Below are positions 19,876 to 28,338 of a DNA stretch of 34,239 nucleotides, piece by piece (position 1 is the stretch's first letter; the number at the start of each line of letters is the position of its first letter). The notes beneath the pieces are model-generated. The model was not told the DNA's origin, did no database searches, and saw nothing but the letters and a program-made list of their open reading frames with translations. Source of the DNA: CAYSVN01 sp964434585 (GTDB taxonomy: Bacteria > Patescibacteriota > Gracilibacteria > Peribacterales > Peribacteraceae); the NCBI GenBank assembly GCA_964434585.1, contig CAYSVN010000006.1, forward strand, positions 1-34,239, given 5' to 3'. Made by a program: the position numbers and the translations under genes.

Positions 19876-20742
19876 TTATACAGGGTTTACCATTTCTTCT
19901 AACTGTTCAGCAGAAGGGAATGTAACGCTTTCTACAACTTCACCAGCATCGTTAATAAGTACAAATGTACTTTGGCTTGTTACGCCAAGCTGCTGTCGTA
20001 ATTCTGTGTTCGAATCGTAGTCTACTTTATACACATTACGATTAAGACCATTGTTTGCTGCTTTTTCTACTAATTTAGCATCTTCTGATACACAAGTAGG
20101 ACACCAATCAGCGTGGAAGAAAATAACAGATTCTTGACCGTTACCAATAACACCGTCTACATATCCAGTGTAAGTAGCAGTTTTATCTTCCATGGCAGCT
20201 TCGTCTTTCATAGCTGCTCCTTCGTCTTCCATCATTGCATCATCTTCCATTTTATCTTCGTCTTCCATCATTGCATCATCTTCTTTTTCATCCATGCCAG
20301 GATTATAATCTTCGATGGCGTTATCAATAACGTCAGCAACCTCTTCCATTGCATCGCCAGTTGCTTCCATGGCGTCGCCTGCTGCGTCCATAGCTGTATC
20401 ACCAGCATCCATCATTGCATCGCCNNNNNNNNNNNNNNNNNNNNNNNNNNNNNNNNNNNNNNNNNNNNNNNNNNNNNNNNNNNNNNNNNNNNNNNNNNNN
20501 NNNNNNNNNNNNNNNNNNNNNNNNTCGCCTGCTGCGTCCATAGCTGTATCACCAGCATCCATCATTGCATCGCCGGTTGCTTCCATTGCATCACTTGCAA
20601 CATCTACAACGCCTTCGGCTACATTTCCTACACCGTCTGTAACGGTATTTGCAGTATCTGTTACAACGTCAGCTGCTCTGCCACAAGCTGAGAGGGCTAC
20701 AAGTGCAAACACGGTTGCAAACGCTAAATATTTTCTAGACAT
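19876..20742 (-). CDS. Thioredoxin-domain lipoprotein with acidic Met-rich repeats (interrupted by a gap)
   Basis: The signal peptide ends in the lipobox LSAC (Cys20), so the protein should be lipid-anchored outside the cytoplasmic membrane. Next come Ala/Asp/Met repeats (GDAMMDAGDTAMDAAGDAME), which continue on both sides of the 100-N gap, then a very acidic Met-rich stretch (DDAMMEDEDKMEDDAMMEDE). The C-terminal 100 residues form a thioredoxin domain with the active site HADWCPTC and the cis-Pro equivalent region SQSTFVLIN. Repeat number and true length are unknown. It likely exchanges electrons with the neighbouring CcdA-thioredoxin protein; metal binding by the Met/acidic stalk is a guess. 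Confidence 0.85.
   Translation of the reverse strand: MSRKYLAFATVFALVALSACGRAADVVTDTANTVTDGVGNVAEGVVDVASDAMEATGDAMMDAGDTAMDAAGXXXXXXXXXXXXXXXXXXXXXXXXXXXXXXXXXXGDAMMDAGDTAMDAAGDAMEATGDAMEEVADVIDNAIEDYNPGMDEKEDDAMMEDEDKMEDDAMMEDEGAAMKDEAAMEDKTATYTGYVDGVIGNGQESVIFFHADWCPTCVSEDAKLVEKAANNGLNRNVYKVDYDSNTELRQQLGVTSQSTFVLINDAGEVVESVTFPSAEQLEEMVNPV
20425..20524. other. Assembly gap of 100 N inside a repeat
   Basis: The 50 bases before the gap and the 50 after it are identical (both start TCGCCTGCTGCGTCCATAGC and end ATCATTGCATCGCC). The join is therefore a repeat-induced break, and the real distance may be zero or many repeat units. Confidence 0.95.
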
Positions 20743-20781
20743 AATTTATAAGGGGTAAATAAATAAAAATAAATTAAAATG

Positions 20782-21798
20782 TTATTCGACGGTAATCACA
20801 CCAACCATACCACTAGCGCGGTGATTGCCAACGCTACAATAGTATTCGTATGATCCATTTTTGTCAGCCACAAATGTGACAGAGGTAGGCGTACCAGGGT
20901 TTACTTGCTCTGTTCTAGCATTAAAGTCATCACTTACCCAATCGTGAAAACCGTCTGTACTTTCGAAATTAATCGTTACTACTTGGCCTTCTTTTACACG
21001 TAATGTAGTTTCAGAAAATGAAAAGTTGCTACCTGTAATATTAAATTCAATTGGTTCGAGCGCGGTACTTGAGGAACTGCTACTAGAGCTACTTTCTGAT
21101 GAACTTGAACTGCTCTCTGAAGAACTGGTACTGCTTGAACTACTTTCTGATGAACTTGAGCTACTCTCTGAAGAACTTGTATTACTACTAGAGCTTGTGG
21201 AAGAACTACTAGAAGAACTTGTACTACTAGAGGAGGATGAACTTGTATTACTGCTAGAGCTGCTGTTATTACTACTGCTCGATGAGCTTGTACTACTTGA
21301 ACTTGTTTGAGAGCTACTAGAAGTAATACTTGAAGTCGATGAACTACTTACACTTGGTAAACTACTTACCGATGAACTTGTATTATTTTGAGCATTACTT
21401 GTATTACCGTTGGCACTACTAGTTTTTTGCTGACTACTTGAGCTTTTTGTTGTGCTGGCAGTGTTGCTAGTAGTAGAATTATTTTTAGCTACAATTGCCT
21501 TGGCAACTTCTTTTTTTAATGTTTGCTCTCGTTGTTCAGCGTTCATCGCTTCTAATGCTGCAGCCGCATCAGCGTCCATAGAGGCAATGAGTGCATCTAG
21601 ATCAATTTGTTCTATATCACTTATTTGCCTTGCTGTCCTTTGATTCATCGCAGCTGAATCAGCATCAGCTTCTTTATCTCCGCCGCTAAACACAAAAAAT
21701 AACACTGCTGCAAGAACTGCAACGACGATAAAAGCAATAAATGATAAACGTTTTTTAGACATAGCAGGGTGTAACTGTCGCATAACCGACATGTGCAC
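20782..21798 (-). CDS. Membrane-anchored cupredoxin with a poly-Ser stalk
   Basis: 338 residues. One membrane helix (about residues 18-39), a charged Ala-rich segment, then a Ser/Thr stalk of about 140 residues with SSSESSSSS units, and a C-terminal plastocyanin-like domain of about 95. Type 1 copper ligands are visible: His in GFHDWVSDD, then Cys, His and Met in YYCSVGNHRASGM. It should sit outside the cell as a copper redox protein. An ATG 24 codons in (MSKKRLSF) is a possible alternative start. TACAAT lies 9 nt before the ATG used here. The stalk is low-complexity DNA, so its length may vary between strains. Confidence 0.88.
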   Translation of the reverse strand: MHMSVMRQLHPAMSKKRLSFIAFIVVAVLAAVLFFVFSGGDKEADADSAAMNQRTARQISDIEQIDLDALIASMDADAAAALEAMNAEQREQTLKKEVAKAIVAKNNSTTSNTASTTKSSSSQQKTSSANGNTSNAQNNTSSSVSSLPSVSSSSTSSITSSSSQTSSSSTSSSSSSNNSSSSSNTSSSSSSSTSSSSSSSTSSSSNTSSSESSSSSSESSSSSTSSSESSSSSSESSSSSSSSSTALEPIEFNITGSNFSFSETTLRVKEGQVVTINFESTDGFHDWVSDDFNARTEQVNPGTPTSVTFVADKNGSYEYYCSVGNHRASGMVGVITVE

Positions 21799-21876
21799 CT
21801 TATTGTACTTAGCTAATGAAAGGTGTCTATGGAATCAACAACATTTGTTTAAATTTGTACAGTACTCTTTAATATA

Positions 21877-23310
21877 TTATTTTTTAAGGTAAGTTACGAT
21901 GCCAAGACCTATAAAGGCTACTAAAGAACCTGCTGCTAAGGTGAACCACTCATTAAATAACATTGGCTGTAACAGCCATAACAGTAAGGCGAACGTAACA
22001 AGCACTGCAAAGGCTCGTGATACTGCGCCACGTGTAAATTGTGCTGGATACTTAAGAGCTACGAGCAGTCCTATAGCTACTGCTAATACTGTTTGTACAA
22101 TAAGTGCCGTATAAGCTGCGCCCATAAACCCAAGTTCTGGAATTAACACCATATTACAGCCGAGTGAAAGACCAGCACTAAACAGTAAAATAGTTACAAG
22201 CGACTGCCACTTACTTTTAGAAAGCAACACATAAAATCCGTAGAGCACTACTCCGTTAAGAACCATGGTTGGACTTAAGTATTGTAGAGCTGTATCTGAA
22301 CCTGGACTGAATGCTGTTGATAAATATTCTGGGGTTGTTAGTAGTAAAATAAGTGGTTTTGCCCAAAGATAACTTCCCAGTGCGCAGATACCTGTAATGG
22401 TTAACAGCGTTAGCAATGTGTTTCCTAGTAAGATTTTTTGCTCACGCTCATCTTTTAAATTTTGGAGTAATGGTAGTGTAGAATTTAGTAAAAACGTTGG
22501 CACTAAAAATGCCATTTCTACCATACGCACAACAAAGCCATAGTATGCATTTTGAATTTGAAAATCTGGCCGAAACAAGGAAATTAATGTTAAATCTAAT
22601 TGTCGGTACAATGCTATACAAACATATGCGAGCCCAAATGGTAATGCTTGTTTTAGTAGTTTTATAACCACTGGGCGATTAAACGTTAACGCTATATGTT
22701 GGTAACGCAGTGCGCCAATTAACGAGATAATAAACAGTAGTACGGAGCCCAAAGCCCCATAAGTAAGAAATAAATAAACGACACTAGGATCACTACTTTG
22801 GCCATTGAGAACATAGACCGTTCCACCAATAAGGCATAGTGTCAGTACCCGCTGTAATACTTCGGCAGCAAATACCCAATGCAATTTATAATGGACCTGG
22901 AACACTGTTCTTAGCACCCCACTTAATAATACAAATGCTGGTACTAGCGCTGCAATACTAACTGCCATTGGCAATGGAGTCCCCTGCCAGCTAGGAATAA
23001 TAAAGCCAATAAGTACTGCGCTCCCTAGTGCAATAACTGTAAGTATTATTCTGATAATTAATAAAGCACTTAAAATTTCGGATTTATTTTTTGCTGTACT
23101 AAGCTCGCGCACGGCTACTGCGTAAATACCAAAGTCGGCCATAATACCAAATAGTTGTAAGTAGCCATACGCAGAATTATAAATACCAGCTAATTCTTGC
23201 GTTAGACCAGTAGCAACAAGTTTTACAACAAGCACGCTAAGCATAGCCATACAGAACTGGCTAGCCACTTGCCATAAAGTACTGCTGGTGATTTTAGATG
23301 CTTGGTTCAC
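21877..23310 (-). CDS. Polysaccharide flippase (Wzx/MurJ-like, MOP superfamily)
   Basis: 477 residues with about 12-14 hydrophobic helices. The start is GTG (reads MNQASKITSSTLWQVASQFC). N-terminal features match oligosaccharide flippases: GLTQELAGIYNSAYGYLQLF followed by GIMADFGIYAVAVREL. It should move lipid-linked glycan units across the membrane. The glycosyltransferases and sugar-nucleotide genes that it could serve lie 6-11 kb away on both strands. The upstream hexamer CACACT at 6 nt is a poor -10 match, so the promoter is uncertain. Confidence 0.88.
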   Translation of the reverse strand: MNQASKITSSTLWQVASQFCMAMLSVLVVKLVATGLTQELAGIYNSAYGYLQLFGIMADFGIYAVAVRELSTAKNKSEILSALLIIRIILTVIALGSAVLIGFIIPSWQGTPLPMAVSIAALVPAFVLLSGVLRTVFQVHYKLHWVFAAEVLQRVLTLCLIGGTVYVLNGQSSDPSVVYLFLTYGALGSVLLFIISLIGALRYQHIALTFNRPVVIKLLKQALPFGLAYVCIALYRQLDLTLISLFRPDFQIQNAYYGFVVRMVEMAFLVPTFLLNSTLPLLQNLKDEREQKILLGNTLLTLLTITGICALGSYLWAKPLILLLTTPEYLSTAFSPGSDTALQYLSPTMVLNGVVLYGFYVLLSKSKWQSLVTILLFSAGLSLGCNMVLIPELGFMGAAYTALIVQTVLAVAIGLLVALKYPAQFTRGAVSRAFAVLVTFALLLWLLQPMLFNEWFTLAAGSLVAFIGLGIVTYLKK

Positions 23311-23355
23311 AAATGCAGTGTGGCAGAATCGTGTTTATTTGAGGAGAGAGTAATA

Positions 23356-23383
23356 TTGACTTTTTATTATTATAGTATATATT
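23356..23383 (+). promoter_or_regulatory. Promoter of the 36-residue membrane protein gene
   Basis: TTGACT (23356-23361), 16-bp spacer, TATATT (23378-23383). The predicted leader is about 35-40 nt and contains AAAAAAGG, a Shine-Dalgarno site 8 nt before the ATG. This canonical layout differs from the leaderless genes around it. Confidence 0.55.
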
Positions 23384-23426
23384 ATATATTCATCCAGTAC
23401 TCAATAATTACAAAAAAGGTTATGTA

Positions 23427-23537
23427 ATGTGTGAATGTGATGAAAAACCTTGGAAGCAAAATCCTTTTGAGTTTGGACTTGGCGTGTTAGCAGGCTTGCT
23501 TACATTGGCAATAATAATTGTCCTCTCCACAAGGTAA
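23427..23537 (+). CDS. 36-residue single-pass membrane protein
   Basis: The frame encodes MCECDEKPWKQNPFEFGLGV followed by a hydrophobic helix (LAGLLTLAIIIVL) and the tip STR. It has every sign of a real gene: a good -35/-10 promoter, a Shine-Dalgarno site at the right distance, and a strong terminator right after it. The Cys-x-Cys near the N terminus is unusual for so small a protein. I do not recognise the family. It lies alone between the divergent flippase and the convergent TSUP transporter gene. Confidence 0.6.
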   Translation: MCECDEKPWKQNPFEFGLGVLAGLLTLAIIIVLSTR

Positions 23538-23559
23538 TCGTTTTCTGCGTAAAGCAGAC

Positions 23560-23597
23560 AACAAACCAGTAGCACTTATCGCTGCTGGTTGTTTTTT
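23560..23597 (+). terminator. Terminator after the small membrane protein gene
   Basis: AACAAACCAGTAGC pairs with GCTGCTGGTTGTT (one bulge, one wobble), with a 7-nt loop and T6. Its last bases overlap the stop codon of the convergent TSUP gene. Confidence 0.8.
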
Positions 23598-24327
23598 ATC
23601 CCCAAATTACAGAAGCAATAGCTGTTAATCCTGAAATAAAGATAATAGCCAATGCTATTTTTTTAAATAGCTCCTCACTAACGTAATGTGAGAATATTGA
23701 GCCAACTGTTAAGCCAATAATCATTGCAGGAACTAGATATATGCTTTGCATAATACGATCTGTTGTTAAGACACCTGATATATAAAAAGTAACCATCGAT
23801 AATAAATACAATACTAAAAAATAGCTGGCCATGCTGCCACGAAATTCTTTTTTATTTAAACTTTGATTTTGGTAAAATAAAGCTACCGGTGGACCAGTAA
23901 TACTAACAGCCGCTCCAAATAATCCACATAAAAACCCAACAATACTTTGCCCTAGTATCTCTCGCTTAATAGGAAATGTCCAACCGACCATACGCAAAAT
24001 AGCAAACCCTGATACCAGAACACCAACTGTCAATTTTAAAATAGTGGTATCAGTATTAATAAGTAAATACGTCCCGATCGGCAGCCCTACAATAGAAGCA
24101 ATAATCAATGTCATAATTTTTTTAAACTTTGTGTATTTAAAGTAGTGATAGACGTTAAAAGAATCCATCAGTAATGATAACATTAAAATAATAACAACAG
24201 CATCTTGTGGAGGAATAACTAGCATGAGTATTGGCATTGCCGTCATGCCATTACCAAACCCAACTGTTCCTTTTACAAAACTAGAGAATGTAATGATGGC
24301 AAATGTAATAAGGAGCACAGTTGTCAT
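23596..24327 (-). CDS. TSUP (TauE/SafE) family membrane transporter
   Basis: 243 residues and about eight membrane helices. The family pattern is seen in GTVGFGNGMTAMPILMLVIP near the N terminus and its weaker repeat GFLCGLFGAAVSITGPPVAL in the middle, the two inverted halves of TSUP proteins. These export sulfite or organosulfonates, or take up sulfur compounds; the substrate cannot be read here. TATAAT lies 8 nt before the ATG and overlaps the trmD stop, so the gene has its own leaderless promoter although it follows trmD by only 9 nt. Confidence 0.88.
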   Translation of the reverse strand: MTTVLLITFAIITFSSFVKGTVGFGNGMTAMPILMLVIPPQDAVVIILMLSLLMDSFNVYHYFKYTKFKKIMTLIIASIVGLPIGTYLLINTDTTILKLTVGVLVSGFAILRMVGWTFPIKREILGQSIVGFLCGLFGAAVSITGPPVALFYQNQSLNKKEFRGSMASYFLVLYLLSMVTFYISGVLTTDRIMQSIYLVPAMIIGLTVGSIFSHYVSEELFKKIALAIIFISGLTAIASVIWG

Positions 24328-24336
24328 GAGGCAGTA

Positions 24337-24993
24337 TTATACCTGACAATTATTTTTCCGCCATTTTTCTATTTCGGCGTGGTGTCCGCTGGTTAGAACA
24401 TCTGGGACTGTTAAACCTTTAAATTCAGCTGGGCGAGTGTAATGTGGATATTCTTGTTTACGGTCTAAATTTGGGGAAAAACTTTCTTCTTGTACAGATT
24501 CATCAGTCCCTACTACTCCTGGCAACAAACGAATAACAGAATCGATTAATACCATTGCTGGTAATTCACCACCGGTTAATACATAATCACCAATGCGGAT
24601 TTCTTCGTCTATCCAACCGCCTTCCATCACGCGTTGGTCAACCCCTTCATAATGTCCACATAGTAATAATAACCGTTCATGTTTAGTGCCTAATGTTTCT
24701 ACCGTAGGCTGCGTAAGCCTCTGGCCACGGGCCGATAAATAAATAGCATGTGCTTTTGGTTCTGCCATTGCTTGAATAGCCTCAATAGCCGTTGCCACAA
24801 CATCACATCGTAGTAGCATGCCTGCACCGCCACCATAAGGAGTGTCGTCTACTTGGTTATAGTTGCCCATCCCCCAGTCTCGTAAGTTGTGTAAATGTAA
24901 GTTTAAATGGCCTTCTGTTTGGGCGCGCGCCATAATGCTTGTTTGCAATGGGGCAAACATTTCGGGGAACAGTGTTAAGACATCGATACGCAT
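24337..24993 (-). CDS. trmD: tRNA (guanine-N1)-methyltransferase
   Basis: Methylates G37 of tRNAs that read CUN, CCN and CGG codons. The trefoil-knot SAM site is clear: the N terminus MRIDVLTLFPEMF, DDTPYGGGAGM, LLCGHYEGVDQRV, and IGDYVLTGGELPAM. The C-terminal DVLTSGHHAEIEKWR gives the catalytic Asp region. 218 residues against about 250 in E. coli; the shortening is C-terminal. The ATG touches the 100-N gap, so the upstream context (often rpsP and rimM) is unknown. Confidence 0.96.
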   Translation of the reverse strand: MRIDVLTLFPEMFAPLQTSIMARAQTEGHLNLHLHNLRDWGMGNYNQVDDTPYGGGAGMLLRCDVVATAIEAIQAMAEPKAHAIYLSARGQRLTQPTVETLGTKHERLLLLCGHYEGVDQRVMEGGWIDEEIRIGDYVLTGGELPAMVLIDSVIRLLPGVVGTDESVQEESFSPNLDRKQEYPHYTRPAEFKGLTVPDVLTSGHHAEIEKWRKNNCQV

Positions 24994-25093
24994 NNNNNNN
25001 NNNNNNNNNNNNNNNNNNNNNNNNNNNNNNNNNNNNNNNNNNNNNNNNNNNNNNNNNNNNNNNNNNNNNNNNNNNNNNNNNNNNNNNNNNNNN
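24994..25093. other. Assembly gap of 100 N between trmD and dnaJ
   Basis: Exactly 100 N, a placeholder. It removes the promoter region of both divergent genes and the first codons of dnaJ. Confidence 0.95.
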
Positions 25094-26152
25094 CTTGGCG
25101 TTAGTAAAGATGCATCTACCGATGAGGTTAAAAAAGCATACCGTAGAAAAAGTAAAGAATTACACCCAGATAAGCACCCAGGTGATAAACAAAAGGAAGA
25201 AGACTACAAAAAAATTAACGAAGCGTACGAGATTTTAAAAGATCCAAAAAAGAAACAGTTTTACGACCAATATGGTAGTACTGGCGGACCTGGCGCAGGG
25301 CCTGGAGGCTTTGGTGGTGGTGCGCAAGGTTTTGATTTTTCTGATCTTGGTGGCTTTAATGATATTTTTGAACAGTTCTTTAGCGGTGGAGGTGGCGGTC
25401 ACCGTGGTGGTAGAAGAAGACAACAGCGTGGCGAGGATTTAGAAATAGAACTAACGCTAGAACTAGAAGACGTTCTTACTGAACATAAACGTGACTTAAC
25501 TATTAACCGCCTGGAAGCCTGTGACGACTGTGATGGTAGTGGTGCTGCAGAAGGTAGTAAAAAAGTAACTTGTGATGAATGTGGTGGAAGTGGACAGGTT
25601 GTCCGGACAAGCCAGTCTATTTTTGGCATGATTCAACAGGCAGCCATTTGCCCAACGTGCCGTGGCGAAGGTGAAAAAATAGAAGAGCCATGTAACACTT
25701 GTCGTGGCGAAGGCCGCAATCAAACCAAGGCTAATATTACTGTTAATATTCCTGCCGGTATTCACGATGGACAAACCCTTAAGGTAGGTGGCGAAGGTAA
25801 TGCTGGACCAAGAGGCTCGCAAGGTGGAGACTTATATGTGCATATTAGCATTCGTAACCACAGTACGTTTGTGCGTGATGGTAACGATGTTCGTACAACT
25901 GCTATTTTACCTGTAGTTGATGCTATTTTAGGAACAGAAATTACTATTAAAACTGTTCAAGGAGATGTCACACTCAAGATACCTGCTGGCACACAGCCAA
26001 ACCAAATGTTCCGCCTTAAAGGCAAAGGTTTACCAGTATTACAACGCGGTACTACCGGAGACCACTACGTAACTGTCGTGATTGAAATACCAAAAAAACT
26101 TAGCAAAAAAGAGAAAGCAGTACTACAACAATGGCAAGAATTATCGCTATAG
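25094..26152 (+). CDS. dnaJ: Chaperone DnaJ, 5' end lost in the gap
   Basis: Co-chaperone of DnaK. The J domain begins at LGVSKDAS, so about 8-10 residues are missing, and contains the HPD motif (ELHPDKHPG). A Gly/Phe-rich linker follows, then four zinc-binding repeats: CDDCDGSG, CDECGGSG, CPTCRGEG and CNTCRGEG. The C-terminal substrate-binding domains are complete through the stop. All eight zinc cysteines are present, so it is a type I DnaJ. No dnaK or grpE is seen in the window. Confidence 0.95.
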   Translation, partial: LGVSKDASTDEVKKAYRRKSKELHPDKHPGDKQKEEDYKKINEAYEILKDPKKKQFYDQYGSTGGPGAGPGGFGGGAQGFDFSDLGGFNDIFEQFFSGGGGGHRGGRRRQQRGEDLEIELTLELEDVLTEHKRDLTINRLEACDDCDGSGAAEGSKKVTCDECGGSGQVVRTSQSIFGMIQQAAICPTCRGEGEKIEEPCNTCRGEGRNQTKANITVNIPAGIHDGQTLKVGGEGNAGPRGSQGGDLYVHISIRNHSTFVRDGNDVRTTAILPVVDAILGTEITIKTVQGDVTLKIPAGTQPNQMFRLKGKGLPVLQRGTTGDHYVTVVIEIPKKLSKKEKAVLQQWQELSL

Positions 26153-26223
26153 GCTAAAGATCAATTGCTATCATTCGTAGCAGTCTGTCAATCGGTTCTT
26201 TATTACTTGTGCTGTTTTTTGAG

Positions 26224-26229
26224 TACAAT
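26224..26229 (+). promoter_or_regulatory. -10 hexamer of the TrmB-like gene
   Basis: TACAAT, 6 nt before the GTG at 26236. It overlaps the longer reading frame that starts at 26209 and therefore favours the GTG start. Confidence 0.5.
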
Positions 26230-26235
26230 AGAATC

Positions 26236-27102
26236 GTGGAACAATCATACGAGCAAATTTTACAGGCAATTGGATTTTCGGACCGAGAGGCACAGCTGTA
26301 TTTAGCTGGGCTTAAACTTGGAACAGCACCAGCATCTGCGTATGCTAAAGCTACTGGCCTTAACCGTGTTACTGCCTATAACGAGTTAGAGGTTATGAGT
26401 GAGCGTGATGTATTTATGGTTAGCGAGCAGGCGGCTAGTAAATGTTATACTCCTATTAGTATTGATGCCGTAGCTGCACAGTTCGAGCAACAAGTGAATC
26501 AATTTAAAACTGCCTTGCCTACCCTTAGAAATCTGCAATCAGAAAATATAGCTCAACCAAGTGTGCGCTTGCTAGAAGGCCTAGAAAGTATTGAAGCTTC
26601 GCTACGTACCATGCTCCATAGTACCAGTGAGGTTCATGCTATTTTCCATGACCAGAATGATATTACCTGGGGAACAATTTTAGCAGACTGGCATAGACAC
26701 CGAATTCGAGAAGAAATTCCACTGTGTATTCTTTCGGATAATGCTAGTAAGTACGGCATGTTTCAAGAGCAACTACAAGAGGTACGTCAATTTAATGACG
26801 CCTTAACATCTGAAATTATTATTAGTGATGACCTGGTACTAATGTTGTACCGACCAGAAAATAGTAACCCTTACGCTATTGCTATTGAACAAGCAGACGT
26901 AGTGGCTCTACAACAATTACTATTTGAGCAAGCCTGGACGCACGCCGATACACCAACACCAGTGGCAGATGCGCCTACACCTGTCTTTACTGCTAATGAG
27001 CCGGAAATTACTGTACATAGCCCAAAAATTATTGAACCAACTATTATTGAAAGCACAACAGCTGATGATGGCCACAAAGTAAAAATTTCTATAACGCCTT
27101 AG
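26236..27102 (+). CDS. TrmB-family transcriptional regulator
   Basis: 288 residues from a GTG start at 26236, chosen because a -10 hexamer lies 6 nt upstream and the family starts just before the wHTH. Residues 8-75 form the winged helix (ILQAIGFSDREAQLYLAGLK, LNRVTAYNELEVMSERDVF). A coiled region leads to a PLD-like sugar-sensing fold (SVRLLEGLESIEASL, LADWHRHRIREEIP). The C-terminal 50 residues are Thr/Pro-rich. TrmB proteins usually control sugar uptake or metabolism; no transporter is next to it. The stop overlaps that of cfa by 4 nt. Confidence 0.85.
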   Translation: MEQSYEQILQAIGFSDREAQLYLAGLKLGTAPASAYAKATGLNRVTAYNELEVMSERDVFMVSEQAASKCYTPISIDAVAAQFEQQVNQFKTALPTLRNLQSENIAQPSVRLLEGLESIEASLRTMLHSTSEVHAIFHDQNDITWGTILADWHRHRIREEIPLCILSDNASKYGMFQEQLQEVRQFNDALTSEIIISDDLVLMLYRPENSNPYAIAIEQADVVALQQLLFEQAWTHADTPTPVADAPTPVFTANEPEITVHSPKIIEPTIIESTTADDGHKVKISITP

Positions 27103-28301
27103 GTTATAAAGTGTACTGACTGTTGATGAGTTGGATTTGCGGAAATTAAAAATTGATTAAGGCTTGGCTCTCCGTGTCTTAGACCAGCTTCGCAGTACCG
27201 CAAATAAATATGATACCGCCTTATCATTTCATAATTAAATTTTCCACCAAGGTCTAAAACATCCTGCTCACGATCTGTTAAATTATTATCCCAATAGTTA
27301 AGAGTGTTGGCATAATGTGTTTTAAAATCTTCAAAATGCAGGCATCTATAGCCTCTTTTTGTTAATGCTTCTAAAATTTCAAAACACTTCCAAAGGTATC
27401 CTCCAGGGAAAATATCTCTTTCAAGAAATGGATCAGATCGTTTACCATTATTTGTTGTAAGGGTATGAATAAGGCCTAATCCATCTTGCTTTAACACCTG
27501 AGGAATCATGTTGGTAAATGAATTGATTTGGTTTTTCCCAACAGCTTCAAACATGCCAATACTTACAAATTTATCAAATTTTTGTTCTGGGGTAAATTCA
27601 CGATAGTCTTGCAGCTGAATATCAATATTTTCTGACAAGCCTTGCTCCTGATTCATTTCTAACGCTAATGCTTGTTGCTCTGCACTCAATGTAATACCAA
27701 CAGCTTTTACTCCATAATGCTTAACAGCATGTCGCAACATTGCTCCCCAGCCACAACCGACATCTAGTAAGCGATCTCCTGGCTGTAAGTCTAATTTCTG
27801 GCAAATGCGATCATGCTTATAATATTGCATTTCTTCTAGCGTAGCCTCCTGGTTATCATCGGGTGCAATGCCACAGGTGTAGGTCATAGTAGGATCTAAC
27901 CATAACTTATAAAAATCGTTACCCAAATTATAATGTTGGGTATTTTTTTTGGCACGACCTAATGATATTGGGCGATTTTTTACATCATTCCATGCAAGAT
28001 TAGCCACTAATCGCCAATTAGATTTTACTGCTTGCTCTAGCCTGTTTTTAACTATGACTGCCGTTACGTTCGATATTTCTTCACTATCTACATCTCCTTT
28101 AATAAAAGCATCAGCAAGTCCAAGAGATTTATAAAATAATAACTGCCGATAAAAATCAGTACTATGCACATTTAACTGTGCTGAAATTCCGCCACTTGTA
28201 CCAAAAGACTGCGAACCAGTACTATCATCATTAATAACTAATTCATCCTCTGTAATACTGGTATCAAAGATTTCATAAACTAATTCTTGGCTTCTATTCA
28301 T
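27099..28301 (-). CDS. cfa: Cyclopropane-fatty-acyl-phospholipid synthase
   Basis: Adds a methylene bridge from SAM to unsaturated chains of membrane phospholipids. 400 residues. The SAM site LLDVGCGWGAMLRHAVKHYG lies near residue 180. Further family blocks are YDLxx-type HYNLGNDFYKLWLDPTMTYT, FDKFVSIGMFEAVGKNQ, DIFPGGYLWKC and the C-terminal RYHIYLRYCEAGLRHG. A strong TTGACA promoter precedes it. The gene converges with the TrmB-like regulator and follows the exonuclease gene. Its presence implies unsaturated phospholipids in the cell membrane, whether made or scavenged. Confidence 0.93.
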   Translation of the reverse strand: MNRSQELVYEIFDTSITEDELVINDDSTGSQSFGTSGGISAQLNVHSTDFYRQLLFYKSLGLADAFIKGDVDSEEISNVTAVIVKNRLEQAVKSNWRLVANLAWNDVKNRPISLGRAKKNTQHYNLGNDFYKLWLDPTMTYTCGIAPDDNQEATLEEMQYYKHDRICQKLDLQPGDRLLDVGCGWGAMLRHAVKHYGVKAVGITLSAEQQALALEMNQEQGLSENIDIQLQDYREFTPEQKFDKFVSIGMFEAVGKNQINSFTNMIPQVLKQDGLGLIHTLTTNNGKRSDPFLERDIFPGGYLWKCFEILEALTKRGYRCLHFEDFKTHYANTLNYWDNNLTDREQDVLDLGGKFNYEMIRRYHIYLRYCEAGLRHGEPSLNQFLISANPTHQQSVHFIT

Positions 28302-28338
28302 AAGGTTTTACCTTATGATGTTCTATTTCTATTGTCAA
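28299..28338 (-). promoter_or_regulatory. Promoter of cfa with a palindrome over the -10 and start codon
   Basis: On the minus strand: TTGACA, 17-bp spacer, TAAGGT, then 8 nt to the ATG. The perfect palindrome CATAAGG-TAAAA-CCTTATG (28299-28317) covers both the -10 and the start codon. It could be a repressor operator or a hairpin at the very 5' end of a leaderless mRNA. Confidence 0.6.

Noticed and set aside
20390..20580. Direct repeats around the first N gap as a CRISPR-like array
   Set aside because: The repeats are coding (GDAMMDAGDTAMDAAG) and follow each other without unique spacers.
21080..21310. Dense short tandem repeats resembling a CRISPR or satellite array
   Set aside because: They encode the Ser-rich stalk of the cupredoxin in frame, with no fixed repeat-spacer pattern.
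24863..25093. A longer dnaJ starting antisense to trmD and running through the N block
   Set aside because: The frame crosses 100 N, and its first part is an antisense shadow of trmD; the real start must lie in the gap.
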